64,000 nt of DNA from Ophiosphaerella korrae (taxonomy: Eukaryota > Ascomycota > Dothideomycetes > Pleosporales > Phaeosphaeriaceae). The stretch's first letter is position 1. Every line of letters begins with the position of its first letter. Positions 31,900 through 43,683 of this stretch are shown here, piece after piece. Position numbers and translations under genes: made by a program. The DNA is taken from contig JALNQF010000237.1 in assembly GCA_028456385.1 (NCBI GenBank), forward strand, positions 1 to 64,000, in the 5' to 3' direction. Under the pieces are notes generated by a model that was given only the letters and a program-made list of their open reading frames with translations, made no database searches and was not told where the DNA came from.

Positions 31900-33481
31900 A
31901 TGGCTCCTAGCATCTACGACACACGTCCCCATTATGCTGCCAACGTTCTGGTGCGTGGTACTGAAGAGTACGAGCGCTGCCGTCGCAACAATCCCAGTGC
32001 AGACACTCCAGACCGCTATCCTCAGGAGATCCACACCGCCAAAACTCCAGAGCATGTCGCGGCTGCCTTGGGACGTGCTGCGGAGCTGGGCGTGAGTGTC
32101 GGTATCCGGTCGTCAGGGCATGCCTTTGCCCTCAGCGCCCTGGTTCACGATGGCATCCTCATCGACACCTCGAATCTCAACCGGACGACCGAATACAACC
32201 CTGCCACTCAAGAAATTTCCTTTGGCCCTGCCGTGAGAGTCGAGGAGGTCGAGGCAAAGCTCAGAGAGATCAAGCGATTCTTTCCCCATGGCCATGCACC
32301 TACTGTTGGTGCTGGTGGCTTTCTGTTGGCTGGAGGTCAAGGTTGGTTTGTACGCGGATGGGGGGCCACGTGTCAATCCTGGATCACTCAAATCGAGGTC
32401 GTTGTCCCGGACGGTCGAGTTTTGATTGCAAACAGGACCCAAAACCAGGACATATTCTGGGCTGCAAGAGGCAGTGGCCTTGGCTTCTTTGGAGTTGTGA
32501 CCAAATTCTGGGGACGCACCATCCCAGAATCTACTCTCTGGGAGCGAACATTCACTTTCGAGCTTAGGGACAAGTACGAAGCGCTGATGACATGGGCACT
32601 CGAGAAGGGCGAAGCGACTCCTAAATACGGCACTGACCTCAACCTTACCATCTTCTACCCCGAGAAATACATACCCGGCCTGACCACGGATGAAATACCA
32701 AAGGGTGCAAAGATGCACTTGGGCTTGAGTCTTCTGTGCTATTCGGATACAGTCCAGGAGGCGCGTACTCTGTTGAGCGCTTACGACGATGTCCCTGCCG
32801 AGCTGATGGACTGCCTGGTTGAAATGAAACCAGTTCAGATCAGGCACTTTGCTGACATCTTCAAAAAGAAGCGCGATTTCATTGGCAGTGGAGGAGGTGA
32901 AAATTGGCAGATCCTCAGCATATTGAACGAGCCGTCGATTCCAATTCCAAGGGTAAGTACCAGGTTTCCTATACTGTTCCAATCTTAGCACTGCTAACAC
33001 AACTTCAGCTTCTTGAGGCTATCAAGCCTGCTATAACCGGGCTCCAGACACGCTCCTCATCCGCATTCCTTTGTGTCTGTGACATCGTCCCAGACGAAGC
33101 CGACGCATCCCTTAGCATTCCCCAAAAGTACTACATCTCCACGGTAACAGGCTGGTACGACCAAAAGTCAGGCCCTGCCATTCGCCAAACAATGCGAGAT
33201 CATTACAAGCGCACTTTGCCTGTTGCAGCCGGTACATATGTGGCCGACTATGATCCAACTTGTGAGGATGCAAACGTAAGTCAAACCTGAGCCACATATT
33301 CCTAGTGAGGACCCACCAAACTAATACTTTGCAACAGGGCAAACCCTTGTCTGATGCGGCACTTGAAAAGTTTCTCAAGATTCGCGCCAAATATGATCCT
33401 GGGGATCTGTTTCCCAACTACAAACAATTTATTGTCACGCGTGACAAGATCAATAAGAACATGTACAAGCCTTCGTTGTAG
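31900..33481 (+). CDS. FAD-linked oxidase (BBE/6-hydroxynicotine-oxidase-like)
   Basis: Three exons (31900-32952, 33009-33275, 33338-33481; introns 56 and 62 nt) give 487 residues. The FAD-binding PCMH domain shows GVSVGIRSSGHAFAL, whose histidine is the usual site of covalent FAD attachment, then PTVGAGGFLLAGGQGW and the substrate-side block. The end of the BBE-type carboxy domain is DPGDLFPNYKQ. No signal peptide is present, unlike most secreted berberine-bridge-type enzymes, so it probably acts in the cytosol. It could oxidise an alcohol, amine or 2-hydroxyacid side chain. A hydroxyacid-to-oxoacid step would feed the ThDP decarboxylase in the cluster, but that is a guess. Confidence 0.8.
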
Positions 33482-34666
33482 ATGGAGAGTCGGTTAAAAT
33501 AATTTGGAATGAAATTGTATATAGGCGACGAGTATTAGCTTGTCCGATCCTCCCTTTGTACAATCGCCCTTTCGTGAATGTTCTCGTTGTAAAACTCTTG
33601 CTATCTCTGATAACGCTCATCTTGCTAAGCAATTGTTCTTGAGTGGGTGCCACCTCCCTTCTCGACCGAAGATCCTGGTGCTATTGAAGATAAGCCTGTG
33701 ACTAACTAATACTTTACCCCAGTTATGTTTTTATTTCGCATGTGATGCTTGCCCCATCCCGAGTTGTTTGTTATTGGCCATAGTTGAACGTACTTTGATA
33801 GCCATGGTTCATCTAACACTCAAATCGCGGCTGTCTATATTCTCGGACAATACTCACGCACGTATACGCTGAAGCCCTCACTACACTTTATATTAACATC
33901 CGACTTCTAAACCAGTATGGCTAGCCAGCCTACACACGGTTTCTCATGCAGCTACAAATTAACCTTTGCCTTTGCCTACAAGTAATATTACATTTACTCG
34001 GCAATAGTATACCTACCAACAAATACCCGAACGCCCTATAAACAATTCAACTATTCTGTACACATGCTTTCTTTGAGATCAAAAAGCCATATACACTCCA
34101 TAATTCATACCAGCGATTAGTTCAATTCGAACAAGCATAACTCTATTAAGTCGTTCGTTGACTAGCGCGCTGCAAACTACCTACGAGTCCAATGAAGATG
34201 GCCAAGTGCGTCGCGCACCACCATATTTTCTGAAACTGTGTTCAATTGCTCAATTATTCACGTGTGCATAGTTTGGATATCTGAAAATGTGTTTATGAAT
34301 AATCACTGATAGGATATAGGGGAAAGTCGGAGGTCTGCATGCAAGCTTTTCCGAATACATTTTTACCGGAAGGATCACGAACGACGGAGGGTTCAAAGTC
34401 GTTCCGGAATGACCCCATTCCGACTCCGCCCAAACTTCAGATATGCATGTTAGGCCCGAATGAAGGGGTGAGAGATATGTTCCATACTAGCAGTGCGCTG
34501 ACTCGTTCCATCGGTGTAAGCTGGCTGTCTGGGTGGCCTAGATTTTACTTTACTCGTAGCATAGAATTTATTCCGCTCCAAGATAATCCACATTCTCTCT
34601 CCATAGTGCCATAGTACAACATCATCATCATCATCAACCATATTTTCAAAAACGATCTAGTTTGAA
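33482..34666. other. intergenic region with an inverted CGGAATG repeat
   Basis: No gene is recognisable in this 1.2-kb A/T-moderate stretch. A palindrome CGGAATG-ACCC-CATTCCG lies at 34405-34422, about 245 bp upstream of the aldehyde dehydrogenase start, and another CCGGAAGG copy lies about 40 bp before it. An ATC trinucleotide run precedes the ATG. Confidence 0.45.
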
Positions 34667-36189
34667 ATGGCCGGGAAAGTCGAAAACAGACTTTTTATTA
34701 ACAATGAGGTAATTACCTTGGTATAATGTGGACTTGGCCCGTTGACTAAACCATGTGCGTCTAGTTTCGTAACGCTGCCTCAGGGGAGACATTCACCGTT
34801 CGAAGCTCTTACAATGATTCGGTAGTCGCGGATAATGTGCAAATTGCTGGACAAGAAGATGTCGATGATGCTGTGAATGCGGCACTGGCTGCATACAAGC
34901 TCTGGCGCAAAACAAGCGCGCCCGAAAGAGCGCGATACATGCACAAATTGGCGGATCTGATCGACGAGAACTTGGAATGGCTTGCAGAGCTTGAAACTGC
35001 CGCAATGGGTGCTCCCATATCCATCACCAAAGGCATAGCTTCTTCAATGTCCACGTGGTGGCGCTATTATGCTGGCTGGGCCGACAAGATTGGCGGAGAG
35101 TCTCTGATAGATCTTGATGGCACTCAGAGAATCGTTCGATACGAGCCATTGGGTGTTTGTGCTGGCATCGCTTCGTGGAATGCTACCTTATTCTACTTAT
35201 GCTGGAAGATTGCGCCGGCGGTAGCAGTAGGGAATACTTTCATCTTCAAAAGTTCTGAAAAGTCGCCTCTCGGGGCTTTGCGCTTTGCTGAGCTAGTACG
35301 CCGTGCTGGCTTTCCACCAGGTGTCATCAACTTCGTCACAGGGTTTGGCGCAACAGGCGCTTTCCTAGCAGACCACAAGAACATCCGAAAGATCAGTTTC
35401 ACAGGGTCTACTCTCACCGGACGCAAAATCCAGATAGCTGCCGCCAACAGCAATTTGAAACGGGTCACACTGGAGCTCGGCGGCAAGTCAGCAGCTATCA
35501 TATTTGACGATGCCAACCTAGGGTCGGCACTGACTCACATGTGTCAAGGCTTCTTATTGAATTGTGGCCAAGTATGCGCCGCGACGAGTCGTCTACTTGT
35601 TCATGAGTCGATTGCAGAGCGATTTGTCAAACAACTCCAAGCCCGCTTTCAGGCATTGACCACCACCACCCTTGGGGACCCAACTGACCCTAATACATAT
35701 CTCGGACCCATCGCAGACCGCCTGCAACGCGAGAGGGTCATGTCCTTCATCGAGACGGCTAAACGAGACAACCTCAACATTGTCGCTGGCGGAAAGACTC
35801 AGGGAGACCAAAGTCAATTCATCCAGCCTACCATCATCTTCAATCCACCCAGTACAAGCACCCTATATAGAGACGAGATCTTCGGGCCCGTACTTGTCGT
35901 CAAGACTTTCAAGACAGAGGATGAGGCAGTCTCAATGGCAAACGACTCTCTCTACGGCTTGGGCGCCGCCATCTTCACTCAAGATGTTCCTCGCGCGTTG
36001 CGTCTATCATCAGACCTGGAATGCGGATTCGTTGGGATAAACATGCCTGTTGCTCCGTCGGCATGGACACCGTTCGGTGGCGCGAAGGAGAGCGGGTATG
36101 GAAGGGAAGGTGGAAAGTTGGGATTGATGGCGTACATGGATGCGAAGACCATTTCTATCGCTCTACCGCCACCCACACCATCTCTGTAA
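34667..36189 (+). CDS. NAD(P)-dependent aldehyde dehydrogenase (cytosolic)
   Basis: Two exons (34667-34708 and 34765-36189, intron 56 nt) give 488 residues. The tiny first exon encodes MAGKVENRLFINNE, which fits the usual ALDH beginning and joins FRNAASGETF. The catalytic glutamate is Glu251 in LELGGKSA and the nucleophile Cys285 in NCGQVCAAT. The cofactor loop FTGSTLTGR and the end motif FGGAKESGYGREGG are present. No targeting signal is seen. It is probably an aryl or salicyl-type aldehyde dehydrogenase acting after the decarboxylases. The second ALDH in the cluster differs in having a mitochondrial leader. Confidence 0.88.
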
Positions 36190-36672
36190 TGTAATTCGTG
36201 TGTACCCGTATGGAAGTCCATAGTTGAAGCAAAAAAAAAAAAAAAATTTTTATTGGAAGAGCCACATTGCCTCTGCCTTGATTTCTAGTGTGCAATTCAG
36301 CTTGCGGTCTAGCCGTGTGGTTCCGCATGATCATGATACCGGATCAACTTTATCTTTCCTGTGTGATAAGAACCCAAAACCGGACTTTTCGAAGATATTG
36401 AACATTCCGATTCACGTAATGGATTTCTGTTCCGTGCAATGTGAACATTACGCTGCTTGATACTACGCAAGAGGTGCTTTTTCATATGCTTTGACACTGA
36501 TGTGATACGTGCAATCAAATAACACATTAAACAAACTGCTATCTGACATTACTCCGGAGACTGCGGAACAACAGTGCAATGGACGTTTTGAATAACGACG
36601 CAAATTTCCGGCCCACGCTAGGTACAACCAACGCCACAATACACGGAGGAACAGCGCTCGCCTTCTATCCCC
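36190..36672. other. convergent intergenic region
   Basis: This holds the 3' flanks of the convergent ALDH and permease genes. An A17-T5 run at about 36230-36251 is the only noteworthy feature. No gene is seen. Confidence 0.4.
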
Positions 36673-38408
36673 TTACTGCTCCGTAATAGCAACCCCTTGC
36701 AGAACTAGGGTCGGCCCAGTGAAGGTCTTTCTAGCCCTGAAAAGATAGTCGCCAGTGATAAGTATCAAAACACCTCCCAAGACAGTGCTCGCGTAATTCA
36801 TATTCTTGGGCGTGACTGGCTGGACGGTAGGGAATAACAGGAAAATGCTTGTGAAAATGAGAAAGGAGATTGAGAGTAGATTGACAACAACACCAAACAT
36901 TCCGAGTTTGAATGGGCCGGTGTTGAAAAGCTCTGGAGTAAACACCCGACGATAGACCACAAGCAGAATCGGCATGAGGTAGGAAAGATTGAGACCAACA
37001 ATTGTGAGTGAGAGGATGGCCGAGAACGCGGTTGTAGAAGCGATGTTAAGAGCTCCCAACAAAATAATAATAAAAGTGGAAACAAAGAGGGAAGTAGTTG
37101 GGATCTGGCTCTTGTGGCTAAGTCCACCCAATTTAGTCGCAAATGGAGTACCACCATCGCGGGCGAAGGCCCATAGAATACGAGATGTGGTAGTAAGGAG
37201 GCCGAAAGTTGCCAAGGAGGCCGAGATAATGATTGTGCAAGTCATCGCAGTTGCGGCGGCAGTATTTCCGCGTGTGACGATATTGAAAATGTGAATAATA
37301 GGAAACGGTCCTGACGCGAGGGCGGCGTCGAGACCCCCCATGCAGAAGAGCAGCACGAGAAGAATGGCAAAACCCATAGCTCCGTTAATAAGGATAGAAG
37401 CAAGCATAGCGCGGGGAATGTTTTTGGCCGGGTTCGGAATTTCCTCCGATAAATGGGTTGCTGAATCGTAGCCTAAAGACTATTAGTTGGTACTGATAGA
37501 GAAAACGCTGGGGGGGGCGATGCTACGCACCGATCATTACGTAGCAGGATGTCAACATTCCAAGACACCAGGCAACGCCGTCCGAGGTCCAGCCAGTGCT
37601 GTTCCTAAATTCTGTGAAAACAAATGCCGCGGTATTCTTTTCCGGGTTCAATGCTAGCACAGCGATAAAAATAGCGAAAAAGAAGCCGACGTGGAAGACG
37701 AAAATGGCGTTTTGAATGTACGGTAGAACGCGGTTACCCCAAAGGTTGAATGCAAGAGCAATCAACGTGATTCCCCAGTAAATGACGGAGTTTTGCCATG
37801 GCTTTGACACGAAGTCAGGATGGTTCAGTTGATACAATCCCAGCGTCAGATTGGCGGCTCCGAAAGGAGCACTCGCTGTGAAAGCATGCCAGCCCAGGAC
37901 CGTAAGCCAGCCACAGTACCAGCTGACGCCTGCTCGGATAGATGGTGGGCTGAGTTCTGCCACGAATTGATACTGGCCACCAGCCGAGGGGTACCTTGAA
38001 AATCGTTAGTGGGTGGTCCGCCAGTAGCGAGTTGAGAGCGCTCACATAGCTGCAGCCTCGGCCAAAGACATGGCTGTCAACGTATTGCCGATAAATGAAG
38101 CTATGCATAATCAGTAAGGATGATTTTCAGCGATTGCTGTTGGGATATTCACCAATAAATCCCCAGATCAAAGATACAGGTCCGCCACTGACGAGACCTG
38201 CGCCCATCGTACTGCCCAGGGCCTCCCATGTCGCCATCAAAGATACGGCGAGAGAAATTATTGACACAAAGCTGTAGACTTTTGGCGGATGATCTTCTTC
38301 GCTAGACTGCCCAGAGTGGGCCTCGGCCTCGTAGATGTTTGCATTTCGATCTCCCTTCAGATCCGCCGACATTTTTTCCGACATGTCGTTGCGTGTCGTG
38401 GATGACAT
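36673..38408 (-). CDS. APC-family permease (GABA/choline/amino-acid-type)
   Basis: Five exons are not needed: four (38408-38153, 38100-38046, 37994-37531, 37472-36673; introns 52, 51 and 58 nt) give 524 residues. The ATG is at MSSTTRND. About 12 hydrophobic segments follow a hydrophilic amino tail. Family marks are FSIIS-like VYSFVSIISLAVSLMATWEA, SAGGQYQFVAELSP, the loop ATHLSEEIPNPAKNIPRAML, and TTSRILWAFARDGGTPF. Fungal members import GABA, choline, amino acids or polyamines. In this cluster it may bring in the starting compound or a nitrogen-containing precursor. Substrate cannot be assigned from sequence. Confidence 0.85.
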
Positions 38409-39422
38409 TTTTAAAGGCGCATGCGATGCCTCGGAGGGAAAGGGTTCTTGACGCTGAAGTGGAAACGACAAGCGCGCTACTCTGTCGCAATGTGGTCGAC
38501 TTGAAAAGTCGAAAGAGCACGACAGGCTATCGAGTTACCATCGATGAAGTTTTAAAGGTGGGTGGCTTCTCCTGAAACATGACGGATCCAGAAGCGGCGA
38601 TTCCGGTGACCGCGCAAGCGTTATCGCTGCAAAACCCAGCTTCTCAGAAGAAGTGCCTGTTACAGTAGTTCTCGCAAGGCCCAAGCTTCCAGCGATAACT
38701 AGTAATGTCTTGGCGCACCCTCAATCCGAACATAATGGGCGCGCCCCGTGACCCCTGAGGTGTTTTAAAGAGACTTGTATGAGTTCCGAAAAACTCGAAT
38801 AGGTCTGAAGCGCAATGTTATATTGCCATGTACAGCTCACTTAATCATAAGACTAGAAAGAACAAAAAAACAAAAATATAATTCCTCGCTCTTTCATGAA
38901 GGAGCATTCATAATGGTGGTGGAATATTGCATTTCGGGATTGAAATTACGTGAACGGAGGCTAAAAGGAGCGGAGGTAATGCGTGCTCGGATAAGTCCAC
39001 GTGGTGAACCGTGAGTGTCCATGGCGAAGCACCGCCTCCGCGTATGCGCGGGGAAAGCCCACGGATTGGCCTACCTAATTACCCCAGAAAAGCCACCCCC
39101 GCCTTTGATGATGAATGACAGCGCTAGCCTGTAGAGTCACGCTCGCGTTCTAGGCGTAGCTTATGAAATCCTTCTGGTTCCAGGTTCGGGGAAATCCGTA
39201 AAGGGGCGACATCAATGAGCCCAGTACATAATGCTCTACAATCGGTAATCAGCGTCAGTCGTCCTTTTGGAGCCTCTTTAGCGTGGGGTGATAAAGTTGC
39301 AGACAACAACACCAACATTGAAAGTGGGCAAGTGACTCATAACGCGATTTAATTCAATATGAAGGAAAATCTTCTATTGAGTTGTACATAGTATTAAAGC
39401 ATCGAACTATTTTACCAGGACC
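38409..39422. other. intergenic region between permease and ALDH genes
   Basis: This is the upstream region of the minus-strand permease gene, with GGCGATTCCGGTGACCGCG at about 38596-38615, plus the 3' flank of the mitochondrial ALDH. Short open frames here have no recognisable content. Confidence 0.4.
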
Positions 39423-41141
39423 TCAAGTGGCGTGAGAGTTATCTGTCCATGTAACTGACTTATACTGAACGAATTCCTCCAGACCTTGTTTGCCGTTAAA
39501 CCTGCCGAAGCCACTCTTCTTGAAACCTCCATGAGGAAGAGCAAACTCGTCATGTACAGTCATAGAGTTTATGTGAGCCGCACCTACTTGAAGCTTTCTA
39601 GCAACGCGAATACCAGTCCGCAAATCCTCAGTGAAAACGGACCCGGCTAGCCCATAATCTGTGTCGTTAGCCAACGCAATAGCCTCCTCCTCCGTGTCGA
39701 AAGTATACAAAGATACACTGGGGCCAAAGGATTCCGCCGCATATACATCCATCTTCGGAGTGACATTGCCGAGGATTATAGGCGGCATCTTGTTTTCGAC
39801 ATCTACGTCTACCACGGCTGGGTCGCCGTGCACAAGCTGGGCACCTTTATCCAGCGCATCTTTGACTAATGCCCGGTTCTTCTTCGCAGAGGTAGCGGTA
39901 ACCACAACAGGGCAGCTATGACTGGATCCGAAATTTTCCGTGATTACCTTCTTGAACTCTGACTTGAACGAATCGACGATCGATGAGTGGACAAGGACTC
40001 GCTCAGTTGACATGCAAATTTGGCCGGCCTGTAATGTAATTTTTAGTAAGAGAAAATTTCAAATATAACAAGCGTGACTCGAGAGATTGACTTACATTAA
40101 GGAAAGCACCCATTGCGCATTGGCGGGCAGCATTGCCCAGGTCAGCATCCTTCATAACAATTGCACTTGCTTTTCCACCAAGTTCCATAAGAACAGGCTT
40201 CAAGTGCTTGCCAGCAATGGAAGATATGACACTCCCGACATGCGAGCTGCCTGTAAAGTTGACCTTCCGTACAGCAGGGTGAGCCACCAATGTCTCTGTG
40301 ATCTTTGGCGCATCTTGAGGGTGGTGGAAAAGAGTGTTGAGTACTCCATCTGGAAGCCCGGCCTCCCTAAATACGTCTGCAATAGCCCAATAACATCTTG
40401 GTGACAGCTCTGGTCCTTTTAGAATCGCAGTATTTCCTGTAGCAAGAGCGAAAGTAATCGCGCGGAAACCTAGGTGATAAGGTGCATTCCTGTAGGCCAA
40501 GAGACGTCGAGTCAGCTTTCGTACTATTCTTGGAGAGACGGTACTACACGGGTATATACCGTGGCTGATAAGGACACGAGAGACACTCACCAAGGACCTA
40601 TTCCCAATATCACGCCGTATGGCTCCCTGTATACAATGGCTTGAGAACTGCCATCAATTAGATGCGGGGCAAAGCCCTGAGTAGCCTCAGCTATCCTTCC
40701 AGCTGTGTCTTTTAAGCCCTCTATAGACAGACCCAGGATAAAATCTTGATAGTGTTGGTCGGCTCCAATTTCATGATGCATGTAACTGCCTAACTCGCTC
40801 CTCCGTTTGGTTATTATGTCTGCAGCACGGTGGAAAATATCGCGACGCTGGGAAGGTGTAGTTTGCGACCAGGCTGGGAACGCCTTCTCTGCTGCTGCAA
40901 CAGCATCAAGCGCATCTTTTTCCGAGCAGGATGAAGATTGCCAGATCTCCTTGCCTGTTGAGGGATCGTGCACGGCAAAGGATTTAGACGTCGTTACATC
41001 GCGGCCATTGATAAAAAGGGGTATTTGATAGGATGTGTCATTTTTTCGAAGAGATGCAGTGAGGTGGAAAGATCTGGAATTTTGGGTTGCGTTGAAGATG
41101 CGCCTCTGGAAAAGGGCCGAAGGTCTGAGTGTTCGGATCAT
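39423..41141 (-). CDS. mitochondrial aldehyde dehydrogenase, salicyl/vanillin-aldehyde type
   Basis: Three exons (41141-40591, 40489-40096, 40028-39423; introns 101 and 67 nt) give 516 residues. The ATG chosen opens a classic mitochondrial leader (MIRTLRPSALFQRRIF); a GTG further upstream was rejected. The ALDH body begins IPLFINGRDVT. The catalytic glutamate is in MELGGKAS, and the nucleophilic cysteine is in NAGQICMST, which spans the exon 2/3 join. The end motif is GGFKKSGFGRFNG. Sequence style (HHEIGADQHY, GFAPHLIDGSS) fits aromatic aldehyde dehydrogenases such as salicylaldehyde or vanillin dehydrogenase. With UbiD and UbiX it is the third cluster product with a mitochondrial presequence. 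Confidence 0.87.
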
Positions 41142-41741
41142 CCTTGTAGCTTTGGGGCGCAAGAATATGAATTGCGTCTTCAGTGTATTTTGAGGGCACA
41201 CTACTTGTAGAACCGTGATAGAAATAGTATCAGACTATGAAACAGTTCGGACGGTGTACATTGTTCCCGGTTCCTCCACGGCCAGGAGACGTCAGAACAG
41301 GCGAAATCGAAAAAAGGATGCGCTAATTTCATTCCGAATCCTACGCTACTTCCGAAGAAACGGCCCGCCACATCCCTAGCCATGGCATGCGGAGAAGACT
41401 GTCCTGTGCCCAATTGGGATCTCAATCCGCCGTCGCAATTGATTCAGATCCCCATCGTTTGGGATTCAACCGTCTCCGAAGCCGAAGATCACCGAATGTC
41501 CTGTCACCGCATTGTTCTCAATTTGGGTCACCAAAATAGCTAATTACTTAGGCAGTTATACCACTTATGAACTACGTAAACATTGCGATTTCAAGACAGA
41601 ACTAATTTCCCTAACCTATTGCCAACTACGCCTTGATTCCATTTGTCCCCCTCTTTGCAGCAAATTTCTGCGCAACGTCTGCGTGCATGTCATATCTAGC
41701 AATCGAGTCAGCACTAGCTCAGTCCCTCTTCATTATAGTAC
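41142..41741. other. intergenic region upstream of the mitochondrial ALDH gene
   Basis: This is the promoter of the minus-strand ALDH. It has TTCCG copies at about 41333 and 41350. The left part of an overlapping open frame (41512-41775) is without domain content. Confidence 0.4.
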
Positions 41742-43052
41742 TCACGTGTTCATTTCGTCGATGGTCAATTTTTGATCTTCGTTTTCGACTCTGTAAAGTG
41801 GATTGTTTTTGTTGCTTGAAAATCCAATACGCTCGTGGATATTCTCACTGGCTCTGGCAGAAGCCGCTTGTACTCGGGTTCCTCTGGGTTTCCTGACTTC
41901 TTCATAAACTTCCAGCGCCTCTCGGATATTTCCATTAAAGTTCTTCTTGCTGAATATTGTCCCGAGCGCTCCGGAATCTTCGATAGCCTGGCAAGCTCCT
42001 TGGCTTTGATCAGGCATCATCTGCACAATGTCAGCGTATGTTTGATCGTAAGAATTCCGCGCGTACCGGATGTGCGGCGTCCCCAATAAGGCAAGCCACT
42101 CCCTTTTGCCAGTATGGGTACGGATCATGTTTCCAAAGTCGCCATGGGCGAATCTCGTATCCAATTTCTAAGTGCTTGAAGACTTGACGATCCAAATCTG
42201 GGTATGGAGCGAGCAACTCCTCAAGGGTCGCTGCCTCGTCCCAAGATTGGTTCTGGAAGTCTCCAGCCTCACGGGGGAAAAAGCAGTAGTAGGAGAGCAG
42301 CTTACCACCATTACAAGGTGACAATACAATCTTGTAATGGGAATCATAGCCTCCCCAGTATTCGATGGCGCTGTTCTTCGAGTAATCAACAAGGCCTAGT
42401 TTGACAGCCTCGTCGGTGTCTACGTTGGTGTGTAAACAACTCCATGATGCTGGTTTCTTCTCCACTTTGATGCCTAACGAAGTACGGATTGTCGATCCAA
42501 TGCCATCAGCACCAACGATCACGTCGTGGGTTGCAGTGACTCCATTTGCAAACGTAATTTTGCCGGTTTCGAGGTCAACGTCGGTTGCTTTGTGATTGAC
42601 TACAAGCTTCGCAGGTTGGCCTTCTCCGCGCTGTCCGACGGCACTATCCATGAACATGGCATGCATATATTGTCGGTGAAACATGTAGTAGTTCTACATT
42701 GCATGAGCTGTAGTCCAATAAAGCAGTTCATCAACCAACTTACATAACCCCATTCTTCCTTGTAATTGGCAAGATCGTAAACGCTTGCCGGCTCTCCAGT
42801 CTTCCAGTCGCGACTAATGAGTTGCCTCAGGATGACTGGGTCGCCCAACTCGATATTGACTCCCCATTCTTCGAGCCATCTCGTGCCATTTGCTGCGCAA
42901 GATATCGAGGCACCCACTTCTCCAGCAAAATCTGCACGTTCATAGATTGTCACAATATGGCCTTGCCTTCTGAGAGCAGTCGCTGATGCAAGGCCGCCAA
43001 TGCCACCGCCGATGATACCCACGTTGAGACTTCTCCATCCGGGTTGAGTCAT
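41742..43052 (-). CDS. FAD-dependent aromatic-ring monooxygenase, salicylate-hydroxylase-like
   Basis: Three exons (43052-42744, 42693-42067, 42020-41742; introns 50 and 46 nt) encode 404 residues. The FAD-binding GxGxxG is in NVGIIGGGIGGLASATAL at about 10-27, the DG motif is in IVGADGIGSTIRTSL, and the GD motif GDAAHPMMPDQSQGACQAIED is rebuilt exactly across the second intron. This is the group A flavoprotein hydroxylase fold of salicylate 1-hydroxylase and 3-hydroxybenzoate 6-hydroxylase. Because a gentisate dioxygenase is in the same cluster, a gentisate-forming activity is more economical than a catechol-forming one; that is inference. It is divergent from the short-chain dehydrogenase gene. 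Confidence 0.85.
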
Positions 43053-43683
43053 GATGTCTCGTTGTCGAGTTTCAGGGATTGGATGTATATTCCGAAGGAT
43101 CTTTTAGTAGCAGGAGTTCAGGACGTATAATAGGCAGTTGAATCAAGTGGAGGTAAAGGGATATTTGGCAGTTGAATGCTGACCCATTGGGTCGCAAAGA
43201 TATCGTGGACCTTAATGCTTTTCGACCAACTTTCTACCTGATTAGATTACGGATTTGCCATTGGGTACAACCGGCAAGAGTGCACCTGTATTGTCACTGA
43301 TTCGGCCTGAAGTTCCTTGATGTTTCTAACGGATTGGTACGCAAGAGTCCGTTGGATTACGCTGCTCTCGGAACTTCCTACTCAATTCCGTCGGTGGTCA
43401 CGTGATCACCACTGATTGACATCTTCCATTGGCGACAAACTAACAAGAAGGGATATCTGGAAACACATTCATCCAGCATCCGACTCTTTCTAAACAAGCT
43501 CGAAAAAAAATTGAAATCTTATTAGGCAGGATACTTGACAAGTTTGTGCTCCAAAGTTGTCTTGTCAGTTACATCCCTGTGGTGCATCGAAACTAATCTG
43601 TTCAAAGTAGAAGCACGCTGAGTATTCCAAGGTTATATACCGCACTTCACAAAGTCACCAAGGTTCAGCCCAGCATTACCAAT
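43053..43683. promoter_or_regulatory. divergent promoter, ring monooxygenase / short-chain dehydrogenase
   Basis: This 631-bp region contains CGGAA-N12-TTCCG at about 43370-43391 and a GTCACGTGATCACC stretch at about 43397-43411 that includes the E-box/G-box core CACGTG. ATTCCGAAGG lies near 43088. Both genes could be controlled from here. Confidence 0.45.

Noticed and set aside
32113..33000. 295-codon minus-strand frame
   Set aside because: It is entirely antisense to the FAD oxidase exon 1, whose family motifs are unambiguous.
36230..36251. A-run after the ALDH gene as evidence for retroposition
   Set aside because: The gene keeps its intron and has no flanking duplication, so the run is simple sequence.
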